Of a stretch of 34,893 nt of DNA, positions 1 to 8,095 are shown piece after piece; position 1 is the first letter of the stretch, and each line of letters starts with the position of its first letter. The DNA comes from JAFMIT01 sp044341215 (GTDB lineage: Bacteria > Actinomycetota > Actinomycetes > S36-B12 > UBA5976): contig JBIISC010000011.1 of the NCBI GenBank assembly GCA_044341215.1, positions 1 through 34,893 of the forward strand. Reading direction: 5' to 3'. The translations under genes were made by a program, and so were the position numbers. The notes beneath the pieces are model-generated. The model did not search any database. It had not been told where the DNA came from and saw nothing but the letters and a program-made list of their open reading frames with translations.

Positions 1-523
1 CAATTGCGATTGACTGACTGAATCCGAATGCAGCAGCAAGAGTCGCACATGCAAGCAAGATAACTCTTTCCCCACGTTCTAGAATTCCAATATTGCATGG
101 AATATTTATGGCTTCGGCTTTCGCTCGAATATAAGGAATCAGCCCGCTAACCGCCATTGCAGAAAAGCCTAAGTACGTTGTTGCTTGTTCATTGTTCGAA
201 ATTGCCCACAGTGTGAATGAAATAAACAAAGCGAAATCGGTCACCCGATCCATAACGCTATCTAGAAAGGCACCAGACTTAGAAACCGAATTCGACAACC
301 TTGCCATTGTTCCATCAAGTAAATCTGCTGCCACTAGGGGAACAAGCAAAAAAAGAGCGACTGCAAATTTTCCATTTGGAATCGTTATAAGTGAAATCAA
401 ACTCGAAGTTAGCGCACCCACTACCGTTACATGATTCGCCTTTAGCCCTAAACGCAGAAGTCCTTTAGCAATTGGATCAACAATGTTGGCCGCCAAAGCG
501 CGTGTCTTTTCGTTATCTAACAT
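1..523 (-). CDS. pgsA: CDP-alcohol phosphatidyltransferase, PgsA-type (phosphatidylinositol phosphate synthase), C-terminus cut by window edge
   Basis: This is an integral membrane enzyme that transfers a phosphatidyl group from CDP-diacylglycerol to an alcohol; in Actinobacteria the gene next to a HIT gene and thrS is usually the phosphatidylinositol phosphate synthase. The reading frame starts at ATG 523 and runs off the window, giving about 174 residues. The family signature D-x2-D-G-x2-A-R-x8-G-x3-D-x3-D is complete (DLLDGTMAR, then G and two Asp in AFLDSVMDR), and these aspartates bind the metal and the CDP headgroup. Hydrophobic segments flank the motif, and a GERV motif near the cut matches the family. 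The start overlaps the upstream HIT stop by 11 bases, so translation is probably coupled. The exact alcohol substrate is inferred from context. Confidence 0.88.
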   Translation of the reverse strand, partial: MLDNEKTRALAANIVDPIAKGLLRLGLKANHVTVVGALTSSLISLITIPNGKFAVALFLLVPLVAADLLDGTMARLSNSVSKSGAFLDSVMDRVTDFALFISFTLWAISNNEQATTYLGFSAMAVSGLIPYIRAKAEAINIPCNIGILERGERVILLACATLAAAFGFSQSIAI

Positions 524-1016
524 CTTCCCACGCCTGTGCTAGAAGTTCGCGGGTTTCATTTAGTAACTGAGGCAACACCTTGGTCTTGCCGATCACTGGC
601 ATGAAATTTGCATCACCAACCCAACGAGGTACAACGTGTTGGTGGAGGTGGCCAACTATGCCTGCGCCGGCTTGACTGCCTTGGTTCATACCTATGTTGA
701 AACCATGGGCATCAGATACTTTTCTAAGAACCCGCATCGATTGAGCTGTTAGATCTGCAATGTCTTTCATTTCTTCAACGGTTGCCTCATCGTAATTTCC
801 AAAATGCCTAAAAGGGCAGACCATCAAATGTCCAGTGTTGTAAGGATATAAATTCAAAATTACAAATGCAGTTTCACCACGTTTGATAATCAGAGACTCC
901 GAATCACTTTGAGTTGGAGTGCGGCAAAATGGACAATCGTCTACGTGCGGTGCGGCGCCGGCTTTAATGTACTCAATTCGATGCGGCGCCCATAGTCGAT
1001 CCCATTCTTCTGCCAT
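513..1016 (-). CDS. HIT family protein, probable diadenosine tetraphosphate (Ap4A) phosphorylase/hydrolase
   Basis: A 167-residue HIT-superfamily nucleotide hydrolase or transferase. The histidine triad H123-L-H125-Q-H127 is intact, preceded by the GHLMVCPFRHF strand and helix typical of the family. Near the N-terminus Cys28-Pro-Phe-Cys31 forms a CxxC that may bind zinc. The N-terminal LWAPHR-x-EYI motif is typical of the actinobacterial group whose M. tuberculosis member (Rv2613c, from memory) was described as an Ap4A phosphorylase. It lies between thrS (8-base gap upstream) and pgsA (11-base overlap downstream). The pairing with thrS is suggestive because aminoacyl-tRNA synthetases produce Ap4A as a side product. 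AGG lies seven bases before ATG 1016. The family call is firm; the exact reaction is inferred. Confidence 0.87.
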   Translation of the reverse strand: MAEEWDRLWAPHRIEYIKAGAAPHVDDCPFCRTPTQSDSESLIIKRGETAFVILNLYPYNTGHLMVCPFRHFGNYDEATVEEMKDIADLTAQSMRVLRKVSDAHGFNIGMNQGSQAGAGIVGHLHQHVVPRWVGDANFMPVIGKTKVLPQLLNETRELLAQAWEDVR

Positions 1017-1024
1017 GACTGCAC

Positions 1025-3016
1025 CTATCCCCGACTTTCAACTGCAGCGACAATTTCAGCAATAGCGTCTGCAATCAAAACACCATTTTTTTGTTCACCA
1101 TTGCGGTAACGGAATGAAACTGCACCCTTTAAAACATCTTCATCGCCAACGATCAACATAAAAGGAACTTTTTGTTGTTGTGCGGTACGAATCTTCTTCT
1201 GCATACGTTCGTCAGATGAATCAACTTCAACCCGGATACCAGCGGCTTTCAACTTCTGAGCAACATCAAACAAATAGTCCTGATGTGCTGAAGCTATTGG
1301 AATCCCAACAACCTGAACTGGCGATAGCCAAGCTGGGAAAGCGCCTGCATAATGTTCTAGCAAGACTCCAAAGAATCTTTCGATTGAGCCAAAAAGAGCG
1401 CGGTGAATCATTATTGGTTGTTGACGAGTGCCGTCCGATGCGGTGTATTCCAAATCAAAGCGCTTTCCCATTTGGAAATCAACTTGAATTGTGGACATTT
1501 GCCAAGTGCGACCAATCGCATCTCGCGCCTGCACTGAAATCTTTGGTCCATAGAAAGCCGCTCCACCTGGGTCTGGCACTAAATCCAAACCGCTGGATTT
1601 TGCGGCTTCTTCAAGTGCGGCAGTAGCTTCTGCCCAATCTTCATCGCTGCCAACAAATTTTTCCTCATTGCGAGTAGACAACTCAAGATAGAAATCATTC
1701 AAACCGTAATCGCGTAGCAATTGCAAAACAAACTTCAATAGATCTTTAAGTTCATCCTGCATCTGTTCACGACTGCAGTAAATGTGTGCATCGTCTTGAG
1801 TCATGCCGCGAACTCGAGTTAAACCGTGAACTACTCCACTTTTTTCATAGCGGTAGACCGATCCAAACTCGAATAGTCGCAATGGAAGTTCGCGGTAAGA
1901 ACGACCCCTTGATTTGTAAATCAAATTATGAAATGGGCAGTTCATTGGCTTTAAGAAATAATCCTGACCTTGACGTTTGATTTCCCCATTTTCATCACGT
2001 TCTTCATCAAGACGCATCGGTGGGAACATTCCGTCACGATAGAAATCTAAGTGACCTGATGTTTCAAAAAGATTTGATTTTGTGATGTGTGGCGTGTAAA
2101 CAAATTCATATCCAGCGTCTTCGTGCCTACTTCGTGAATAATCTTCCATCGCTCGACGAACAATTCCGCCTTTGGGATGAAATACCGCTAATCCACTGCC
2201 AATTTCTTCTGGGAAAGAAAATAAGTCAAGTTCAGTTCCAAGTTTTCGATGATCGCGACGTTCTGCCTCGGCTATAGCTTCCAAATGAGCTCGCAGTCCA
2301 TCTTTTGTTGGCCAAGCAGTTCCATAGATTCGCTGAAGTTGCGGATTTTTTTCACTACCTCGCCAATAAGCGGCGGCAGTGCGCATCAATTTGAAAGCAT
2401 TAGTTTGGATGTACCTTGTATCTGGAACATGTGGACCGCGACACAAATCGCCCCAACACTTCTCACCTGTCTTGCCGTCAACGTTATCGTAAATTGACAG
2501 CTCAACTCCGCCAACTTCCATAACGTCTGAATCAACTCCGCCTTTAATCGCGATGAGTTCGAGTTTGAATGGCTCGTTTGCAAGTTCCGCTAAGGCTTCT
2601 TTTTCTGAGATAACTCGCCGAGAGAATTTCTGACCTGATTTGATTATCTCTATCATTCTATTTTCAATAGCTGTGACATCGTCAGGAGTGAATGGCTGCT
2701 GGGTCATAAAGTCGTAATAGAAACCATCTTTAATCGGAGGGCCGATTCCTAGCCGGGTTTGTGGAAATAAATCCTGAACCGCTTGAGCAGTGACGTGCGC
2801 GGCGGAATGTCGCAAAACCGCTAAGCCTTCTTCGCTATCAATTCCTACCGCTTCGACATTGTCGCCATTATTCAAAACAGTAGAAAGATCTCGTAGCTCA
2901 TTGTTAATGCGTGCCACAACCACAGTGCGATTGGTGTTGCCAACCGCGTCAAATGCTGTCGCTCCTGTGGGCAATTCGACAGCTTTGCCAGCCACGTTGA
3001 TTGAGATTGCGCCCAT
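1025..3016 (-). CDS. thrS: Threonyl-tRNA synthetase
   Basis: Cytoplasmic class II synthetase that charges tRNA-Thr. The 663-residue protein has the full architecture: TGS domain (about 1-60), editing domain with the four active-site residues H70, H74, C192 and H196 (HxxxH and CRGPH), the class II core with MNCPFH supplying the catalytic zinc cysteine and the motif 2 region RLFEFGSVYRYE, motif 3 near IMIHRALFGSIERF, and a C-terminal anticodon-binding domain. The frame is open to a GTG at 3031, but ATG 3016 is preferred: GGAG sits four bases before it, and the protein then begins directly with the TGS strand. First gene of the thrS-HIT-pgsA operon. No T-box leader fits in the short upstream gap. 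Confidence 0.96.
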   Translation of the reverse strand: MGAISINVAGKAVELPTGATAFDAVGNTNRTVVVARINNELRDLSTVLNNGDNVEAVGIDSEEGLAVLRHSAAHVTAQAVQDLFPQTRLGIGPPIKDGFYYDFMTQQPFTPDDVTAIENRMIEIIKSGQKFSRRVISEKEALAELANEPFKLELIAIKGGVDSDVMEVGGVELSIYDNVDGKTGEKCWGDLCRGPHVPDTRYIQTNAFKLMRTAAAYWRGSEKNPQLQRIYGTAWPTKDGLRAHLEAIAEAERRDHRKLGTELDLFSFPEEIGSGLAVFHPKGGIVRRAMEDYSRSRHEDAGYEFVYTPHITKSNLFETSGHLDFYRDGMFPPMRLDEERDENGEIKRQGQDYFLKPMNCPFHNLIYKSRGRSYRELPLRLFEFGSVYRYEKSGVVHGLTRVRGMTQDDAHIYCSREQMQDELKDLLKFVLQLLRDYGLNDFYLELSTRNEEKFVGSDEDWAEATAALEEAAKSSGLDLVPDPGGAAFYGPKISVQARDAIGRTWQMSTIQVDFQMGKRFDLEYTASDGTRQQPIMIHRALFGSIERFFGVLLEHYAGAFPAWLSPVQVVGIPIASAHQDYLFDVAQKLKAAGIRVEVDSSDERMQKKIRTAQQQKVPFMLIVGDEDVLKGAVSFRYRNGEQKNGVLIADAIAEIVAAVESRG

Positions 3017-3047
3017 GAGACTCCAACTCACCTTTCGTTATGGCGGC

Positions 3048-3053
3048 AGATTA
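3048..3053 (-). promoter_or_regulatory. Candidate -10 element for the thrS operon
   Basis: On the minus strand the hexamer TAATCT is preceded by CAGGG and lies about 31 bases before the thrS ATG, in the only gap between the amylase gene and thrS. The same GGG-TAAYCT arrangement occurs before the tRNA cluster and before parE. I see no good -35 hexamer at 17 bases, so this would be an extended -10 type. The assignment is by pattern only. Confidence 0.32.
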
Positions 3054-3118
3054 CCCTGAGGCGCACATACTTGAGGCTAAAACTGTCCGATTTCGCCCGA
3101 TAATGCTCAACAATTGCA

Positions 3119-4846
3119 CTAATCACGTGCAAAGAGTTGGAATCCAGCTCCCTTTAGGGTGATCTTGAACTTGCTCTTTAAATTCACTTTTGCCCCATCA
3201 GTGAATCTCAAATACTTACCTGGCTTGTTTAACGTGATGGTGACACTTTGTGTTGTCTTGCGAAGGTTGATTAAAGTCAGGACAACATTGCTACCTTTTT
3301 GCCGCTTATAGACCAAAACTTTGTCATTGTTTGTGGTGACACCTTTTAGCTCACCACCTGTGAAGCTATCTAGAGCTCGATTACTTTTCTTAAAGGAAAT
3401 CAATTTCTTGTAAAAGGCTGTCATTGGCGAATTGGTCCAAATAATTTCATCTTTGTCAAAGAAAGCAAGCCGGCGTTTCAATCCAATTTCTTGCCCGCTA
3501 TAGATCAATGGTATTCCAGTGTAGGTGAAATACAGGGCTGAGAAAGACTTTACAAATTTTCCGTAACGTTCATACTCCGTACCGTTCCACGAATTCTCGT
3601 CGTGATTCGTGATAAATGTCATCGGGAATGTGCCAGTTGGATATTTTGTTTTTTCCCACGCATAAAAAGTTTTGAAGAAGAATGTGCGTTTATCTCCTAC
3701 AGCCAATCCACGCATTTGATCTTGAAGTTTCCAGCCATAGTTCGCTGAAAAAGCAGACTGCAGAAGAAGCGAATTACTGCTGTCTTCAGCTAGCATGAAT
3801 AGTGGTTTTAATTGATTGAGCGCCTCCCGCGCGTCATTCCAAAAACCTGTTGATACTGCGCCAGCAACATCACATCGAAATCCGTCAATATCAAACTCTT
3901 CAACCCAGTAACTCATCGCATCAACCATTGCGTCACGCATATTCTGATTGTCGTAATTTAAGTCAGCAACATCGGTCCAGTCGGTTCCTGGCGGCCAAAC
4001 AATGTCACCATTTTCATCTTGCGTGTACCAATCTGGGTGCTCTGTAATCCATGGGTGATCCCAGCCAGTGTGATTTGCGACCCAATCTAAAATTACTTTG
4101 AAACCTAAACTGTGCGCAGCGTCGATTAGCTCATGTAAATCTGCATCATTTCCAAAGTTTGGATTGACTGCCTTGTAGTTTGCAATTGAATAATAGGAGC
4201 CGAGGGTTCCTTTGCGATTTAGCTCCGAAATTGGATAGATCGGCATTAACCACAAAATATCAACGCCGAGCTCCTTGAGGCGAGGTAGATGCTCGCGAAA
4301 AGCGTCAAAAGTTCCATCTTCTGTGTATTGGCGCACATTTACTTCGTAGATAACTGCATCTTTCACCCAATTAGGTGTTGCCGAATCACTAACTGTAATC
4401 GCATCCGATTGAATTTTCGGTACTAGAACAATCGCAAGTGCTAGAACTAGAACTAGAAGAACTGAGATGACAATTTTGAGTTTGCGCTTGTTCTCCTTGT
4501 TTGCCTTCAACTTGGCTCTCTCAATTCCCCACTCAAAAACTCTACGTAAGGGCAAAGATAATTTATGTGCCCAAGCAAACTCGGAACCTAAAATAATCAA
4601 ACCAAGAAATATTGCTGCCCACCCAGGTCCTGGTAAAACTAACATTGCTACTCCAGCGACAAGACAGCCGAAACCAACAAGCAAAATTGTTAACCGCCAA
4701 AAGATATGTGTAATTGGTCTACGACGTGCCCACGACTGCATCCGCAAATGCAGCGGTAGCGTTGCTTCCATTGCGCCTTCAGCATCTTTAATAATCTCTT
4801 CAGCAAGTTCATGGAGATTTTCATTTTTTGATTTATCTTCATTCAT
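3119..4846 (-). CDS. Membrane-anchored GH13 alpha-amylase-family glycosidase with N-terminal PGPGW domain (fusion)
   Basis: A 575-residue protein that joins two normally separate modules. Residues about 40-115 match the actinobacterial PGPGW/TIGR02611 membrane family (two hydrophobic segments around L-PGPGW at 72-76). A basic stretch (110-124) and a third membrane helix (124-143) follow. From about 165 the protein is a GH13 TIM barrel with all four conserved regions: DWVANH (D254, H259), GFRCD with nucleophile D326, acid/base E354 in LAED, and NHD at 414-416. A beta-sandwich C-terminal domain closes it. The positive-inside rule places the catalytic domain outside the cell, tethered by helix 3. 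The likely role is cleavage of alpha-glucans or maltooligosaccharides at the surface; substrate and GH13 subfamily are not resolved. It is the last gene of a pabB-pabC operon, overlapping pabC by 8 bases. Confidence 0.85.
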   Translation of the reverse strand: MNEDKSKNENLHELAEEIIKDAEGAMEATLPLHLRMQSWARRRPITHIFWRLTILLVGFGCLVAGVAMLVLPGPGWAAIFLGLIILGSEFAWAHKLSLPLRRVFEWGIERAKLKANKENKRKLKIVISVLLVLVLALAIVLVPKIQSDAITVSDSATPNWVKDAVIYEVNVRQYTEDGTFDAFREHLPRLKELGVDILWLMPIYPISELNRKGTLGSYYSIANYKAVNPNFGNDADLHELIDAAHSLGFKVILDWVANHTGWDHPWITEHPDWYTQDENGDIVWPPGTDWTDVADLNYDNQNMRDAMVDAMSYWVEEFDIDGFRCDVAGAVSTGFWNDAREALNQLKPLFMLAEDSSNSLLLQSAFSANYGWKLQDQMRGLAVGDKRTFFFKTFYAWEKTKYPTGTFPMTFITNHDENSWNGTEYERYGKFVKSFSALYFTYTGIPLIYSGQEIGLKRRLAFFDKDEIIWTNSPMTAFYKKLISFKKSNRALDSFTGGELKGVTTNNDKVLVYKRQKGSNVVLTLINLRKTTQSVTITLNKPGKYLRFTDGAKVNLKSKFKITLKGAGFQLFARD

Positions 4847-5675
4847 TGATTTCTTCCATCCATCTGCTGAAATTCATTTGCAATTCTTTGGTGATAGGAC
4901 CTATTGGGAAGGTCTTGTCGTTGATTTTGGTGACAGGTTGAATGTTTCGCGTAGTTGAAGTTAAGAAGACTTCATCGGCATGAAGCAAATCTTCAGCCGT
5001 AAAACTAAGTTCCGAAAAACGAATCTGTTTAGGTATTGACTCGATAACAGAATTCCGAGTAATTCCTGGCAGTAAACCATCAGTGACAGGTGGAGTAAGT
5101 ACAACTCTGTTTTTCACAATGAAAACATTCGATCCAGTGCCTTCACACACGCTTCCTGCTAGGTTCAACAAAATGGCCTCAGATGCACCTAATTTTCTAG
5201 CTCTGTTTAGCGCTAGAACATTTTCGGCATAAGAGATCGTTTTGGCACCTGCAAGTGGTGACCTTTCGTTGCGAACTATGTCACTAATGACCACTTCAGC
5301 TGACTCTGGCCACGGTTTCGATTCAGACCAAACCACAACCAGGGTCCACCCATTAGATCTGATAGACCCAAGCTCGCCTGGTCCGCTTGTAACAGTGATC
5401 CGAATTCTTCCAATAGCAGATTTCACTATCTCTTCTTGGGCAAGTAATTGTGAGATTGCAATTTTTATTGCATCAATACTAGGTATCGTTAGATCCAAGA
5501 GCTGGGCCGAACGTTGCAATCTCGCTAAATGACGCTCGAGCAAAACGGCCTTGCCATTGATTGTCTTCAAAGTTTCAAAAATGCCATCGCCAACCGTGAG
5601 ACCATGGTCATTTACTGAGACGAGCGGCTCAGTAACGAGCCCGCCTCCCTCGTTGGAAGAAACCCAAGACTTCAT
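4839..5675 (-). CDS. pabC: Aminodeoxychorismate lyase (class IV aminotransferase fold)
   Basis: A 278-residue PLP enzyme of fold type IV. It most likely eliminates pyruvate from 4-amino-4-deoxychorismate to give 4-aminobenzoate for folate synthesis. The N-terminal strand motif DHGLTVGDGIFET (23-35) and the phosphate-contact segment CEGTGSNVF (177-185) are clear, and K145 in AKTISYAEN is the Schiff-base lysine. Class IV members (branched-chain aminotransferase, D-amino-acid aminotransferase, PabC) are hard to separate by motif alone; the four-base overlap (ATGA) with pabB directly upstream decides for PabC. GGAAGGGA just before the start is a good ribosome site. It also overlaps the start of the downstream glycosidase by 8 bases. 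Confidence 0.88.
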   Translation of the reverse strand: MKSWVSSNEGGGLVTEPLVSVNDHGLTVGDGIFETLKTINGKAVLLERHLARLQRSAQLLDLTIPSIDAIKIAISQLLAQEEIVKSAIGRIRITVTSGPGELGSIRSNGWTLVVVWSESKPWPESAEVVISDIVRNERSPLAGAKTISYAENVLALNRARKLGASEAILLNLAGSVCEGTGSNVFIVKNRVVLTPPVTDGLLPGITRNSVIESIPKQIRFSELSFTAEDLLHADEVFLTSTTRNIQPVTKINDKTFPIGPITKELQMNFSRWMEEINE

Positions 5676-6697
5676 CGATTCCCTTCCAGCGGGCCGCTTG
5701 CAATTTCAATCAGCCTATTTGCTTTCAACTCTGTTTCGAGCCATTCCATTTCTGGCGTGCTTCCCCAAGTGATTCCTGCACCTGCTCCGAATCTTAATTG
5801 GGAACCGGATTTCCAGAATGTTCGAATTGCAACTGATAGTTCTGCTGTATTTGATTCGTTATCAACCCAGCCTATGGCGCCACAATAAATCTCACGTTTA
5901 GGCTCATTTTTAGAGATAAATTTCAAAGCACTGCTTTTAGGCGCGCCGGTCACAGATCCGGGTGGAAATGTGGCACTCATGATTTCCTGCCAATCTATTC
6001 CACCTTTCAATTGACCGCTCACTGTGGAGACTAAGTGATCCAAATTTGGAAGTTTCATCCGCTCAAGCAATTGCGGGACATTGATACTTGCAGTTTCACA
6101 TATTTGAGATAGGTCATTTCGCACTAGGTCAACAATCATTATGTTTTCGCTTATATCTTTTTCGAGAAAATCTTCCCCAGTTTCGACTGTGCCCTTTATC
6201 GGGGAACTCGATATTTCTTTTCCAGCTACTTTGAGAAATAATTCTGGCGAAGCGCTCGCAATATTGATTGCGTCTATTCCATATTCGGCCAACCGGGAAT
6301 CTTGAATGCTGATAAGGCTTGCAAACTTACTCGGGTATTTTGATTGCAACAAATGAAATAAGCCAGAAATTTCATTTCCCTCAACCCAATCTGTTGCATA
6401 TTGGTGGCAAACATTCACCTGATAGAAATCGCCTGCTGCTATTTGTTGCTGAGCGTCCTGCACTAATTGTTGATATTGCTCTGGCGAAATATTTGATTTC
6501 CATTTGCCAGCACCATTCCATAAGCCTGTGGGGGCTTTTTCGTTTTCCCAGTTTTCAAATTTGAAACCTAAAACCAAACCTTCGAAGTAACCAACCACCA
6601 ACCACTTGCCACCTTTTGCAATCTCCGAAAGATCGTTTGTAACCTGTGACAAGTTCGTCGCCAACTGACCATTTAGGTAGGCATACGGCTGGCTCAT
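5672..6697 (-). CDS. pabB: Aminodeoxychorismate synthase component I
   Basis: Chorismate-utilising enzyme that aminates chorismate to 4-amino-4-deoxychorismate, using ammonia from a PabA glutaminase that is not encoded in the window. Family motifs are complete: PIKGT at 166-170, where K168 marks PabB rather than anthranilate synthase (which has PxAGT), DLVRNDL (190-196), PPGSVTGAPK (245-254), YCGAIGW and a GAGAGITWGSTPEMEW segment. At 341 residues it is about 100 shorter than E. coli PabB and lacks most of the N-terminal domain, although the catalytic chorismate-binding domain is whole. No Shine-Dalgarno precedes ATG 6697; a TAAGGT box lies exactly six bases upstream, which suggests leaderless initiation. 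First gene of the pabB-pabC-glycosidase operon. Confidence 0.92.
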   Translation of the reverse strand: MSQPYAYLNGQLATNLSQVTNDLSEIAKGGKWLVVGYFEGLVLGFKFENWENEKAPTGLWNGAGKWKSNISPEQYQQLVQDAQQQIAAGDFYQVNVCHQYATDWVEGNEISGLFHLLQSKYPSKFASLISIQDSRLAEYGIDAINIASASPELFLKVAGKEISSSPIKGTVETGEDFLEKDISENIMIVDLVRNDLSQICETASINVPQLLERMKLPNLDHLVSTVSGQLKGGIDWQEIMSATFPPGSVTGAPKSSALKFISKNEPKREIYCGAIGWVDNESNTAELSVAIRTFWKSGSQLRFGAGAGITWGSTPEMEWLETELKANRLIEIASGPLEGNR

Positions 6698-6703
6698 GGG
6701 CCA

Positions 6704-6709
6704 ACCTTA
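6704..6709 (-). promoter_or_regulatory. Candidate -10 element giving a leaderless pabB transcript
   Basis: On the minus strand TAAGGT fits TANNNT and is followed by six bases (TGGCCC) and then the pabB ATG. Transcription starting about seven bases after the box would begin at or next to the start codon. TTTGGG lies 17 bases upstream as a weak -35. Evidence is pattern and the absence of a Shine-Dalgarno. Confidence 0.4.
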
Positions 6710-6732
6710 GGTAATGACCGCTTGACCCCAAA

Positions 6733-6761
6733 TTGGTTAAGCACGCTTAATCGGGTAATCT
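6733..6761 (+). promoter_or_regulatory. Candidate promoter of the tRNA Gly-Cys-Val cluster
   Basis: TTGGTT at 6733-6738 and TAATCT at 6756-6761 are separated by 17 bases. The -10 is preceded by GGG, as before thrS and parE. A start near 6768 would leave a 5' leader of about 30 bases before the first tRNA, which RNase P would remove. An upstream TTGACC at 6722-6727 has wrong spacing to this -10. Confidence 0.42.
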
Positions 6762-6796
6762 CCCGCCCCGACGCTTGCTTAAAAGGCATGAGTCAT

Positions 6797-6869
6797 GCGG
6801 ATGTAGCGCAGTTGGTAGCGCATCACCTTGCCAAGGTGAATGTCGCGGGTTCGAGTCCCGTCATCCGCT
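6797..6869 (+). tRNA. tRNA-Gly (anticodon GCC)
   Basis: A 73-base cloverleaf. Acceptor arms GCGGATG (6797-6803) and CATCCGC (6862-6868) pair, with discriminator T6869. The anticodon stem TCACC/GGTGA closes the loop TTGCCAA with GCC at 6830-6832. The T-loop GTTCGAGTC is canonical. The 3' CCA is not encoded. It decodes GGC and GGU. Confidence 0.97.
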
Positions 6870-6892
6870 CGGCGCAGGTTCTTGAGCCTCGC

Positions 6893-6963
6893 GGTGGAGT
6901 GGCCGAGAGGCGAGGCAAGGGACTGCAAATCCCTCTACACGGGTTCAAATCCCGTCTCCACCT
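6893..6963 (+). tRNA. tRNA-Cys (anticodon GCA)
   Basis: A 71-base cloverleaf. Acceptor GGTGGAG (6893-6899) pairs with CTCCACC (6956-6962), discriminator T6963, an identity element for CysRS. Anticodon stem AGGGA/TCCCT encloses CTGCAAA with GCA at 6925-6927. The T-loop GGTTCAAATCC is canonical. The 3' CCA is not encoded. Only 23 bases separate it from tRNA-Gly, so co-transcription is likely. Confidence 0.97.
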
Positions 6964-6992
6964 CAATAAATTTCTAGATCAAAACTTCATAT

Positions 6993-7066
6993 GGTCGATT
7001 GGCGCAGTTGGTTAGCGCGCTTCCTTGACATGGAAGAGGTCGCAGGTTCGAGTCCTGTATCGACCA
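6993..7066 (+). tRNA. tRNA-Val (anticodon GAC)
   Basis: A 74-base cloverleaf. Acceptor GGTCGAT (6993-6999) pairs with ATCGACC (7059-7065), discriminator A7066. Anticodon stem CTTCC/GGAAG closes TTGACAT with GAC at 7027-7029. The T-loop GGTTCGAGTCC is canonical. CCA is not encoded. Gly-Cys-Val clusters in this order are common in Actinobacteria. The ZapE gene ends on the other strand only seven bases downstream. Confidence 0.97.
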
Positions 7067-7073
7067 CAAAAAC

Positions 7074-8057
7074 TCAAATCTGGCTCAAAGAAATCAACCG
7101 ACTAAGAGCCCGACGGTATTTCTTCCTGTATCCCCCACGCAGCAGCTCCGCTGCAAACAGTTCATCAAGTTTTATACCGCTTGTGACTACTCGCACATCC
7201 TGGTCATACAACCGATCGGCTAGAACCACCCAGCGCAATGCAATCGCCTGATCAGTTATTGATTCAACGTTTGAAATGCAAGCCACTTCAATATCTTGAA
7301 TTAACGCACGATACTTCGATGGATGGAGCTTTGCTAAATGTTTTGATAACTCTGCAAAATTATCGAATGAAGAGTTAGCGGCATTAGTAGCAATCGATGC
7401 AAGCTCTTCGTTCGAACTGGTGTCAATTGCAGTTGGAATACCTCGATGACGAAAATCTTCTCCGTCTACTCGCAAACTTTCGAAATGTGCAGCCAGACCC
7501 TGAATTTCTCGTTGGAAATCATCTGCCGCAAAACGTTCCTCACCAAGCCGGTCCGGCAAAGTGTTGCTTGTGGCCGCAAGAAAAACGCCATGCTCGACTA
7601 GTTTCATCAACAATGTTGACATCAAAACAGTATCACCTGGGTCATCGAGTTCAAATTCATCAATGCAAACAAGCTTGAACTTCTGCAACAATGAGACAGT
7701 TTCGTGAAAGCCTAAAGCCCCGACTAAATTTGTGTATTCAACAAATGTTCCAAAGACTTTCGGAACATCAACTTCGTGCCAGAGGGCGGCTAATAAGTGG
7801 GTTTTGCCAACTCCAAAACCGCCATCTAGATAGCGACCTTTCAGCCTTGAATCATTACGTTTCCAAAACTTCTTTGGCTCGCTTATCAAGGCAGCGAATT
7901 CCTGCAAATTCTCGAGCGTCAAACTTTGGGTGGGCTGGTGCGGGTTCGGGATGTAGTTGCTAAACCGAACCTGAACGAAATGAGGTGGTGGAACCAACCC
8001 AGCTATTAGTTCATCACTGCTTACCTTGGGCATTCTCTCGGTGAGTGATGTGTACAT
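7074..8057 (-). CDS. zapE: ZapE/AFG1-like AAA+ ATPase
   Basis: A 327-residue P-loop ATPase of the AFG1/ZapE family. E. coli ZapE associates with the division septum, whereas mitochondrial AFG1 assists protein quality control; the actinobacterial role is not established. Visible motifs are Walker A GGFGVGKTH (79-87), Walker B LVCIDEF (129-135), a sensor region ATSNTLPDRLG and the family segment around residue 180 ending in DFRHRG. It is divergent from the RibD-MsrB gene. The same ATPase-next-to-RibD pair occurs in M. tuberculosis (Rv2670c/Rv2671, from memory). Start choice is uncertain: ATG 8057 has no Shine-Dalgarno but a TAGAGT box eight bases upstream; a second ATG lies at 8033. Confidence 0.87.
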   Translation of the reverse strand: MYTSLTERMPKVSSDELIAGLVPPPHFVQVRFSNYIPNPHQPTQSLTLENLQEFAALISEPKKFWKRNDSRLKGRYLDGGFGVGKTHLLAALWHEVDVPKVFGTFVEYTNLVGALGFHETVSLLQKFKLVCIDEFELDDPGDTVLMSTLLMKLVEHGVFLAATSNTLPDRLGEERFAADDFQREIQGLAAHFESLRVDGEDFRHRGIPTAIDTSSNEELASIATNAANSSFDNFAELSKHLAKLHPSKYRALIQDIEVACISNVESITDQAIALRWVVLADRLYDQDVRVVTSGIKLDELFAAELLRGGYRKKYRRALSRLISLSQI

Positions 8058-8095
8058 AGGGCGGAACTCTAAACTTTCTGTAAGGATTAGACACT

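Noticed and set aside
192..434. 80-codon plus-strand ORF at the left edge
   Set aside because: It is antisense to pgsA, whose complete CDP-alcohol transferase motif lies on the minus strand in the same stretch; no ribosome site or family match.
3017..3118. T-box riboswitch before thrS
   Set aside because: The gap is about 100 bases and lacks a T-box core sequence and a terminator/antiterminator pair.
6722..7015. 97-codon plus-strand ORF across the tRNA cluster
   Set aside because: It is made of tRNA-Gly and tRNA-Cys sequence read as codons; both tRNAs fold perfectly.
6991..7251. 86-codon plus-strand ORF starting at tRNA-Val
   Set aside because: Its start lies in the tRNA and the rest is antisense to the ZapE gene.
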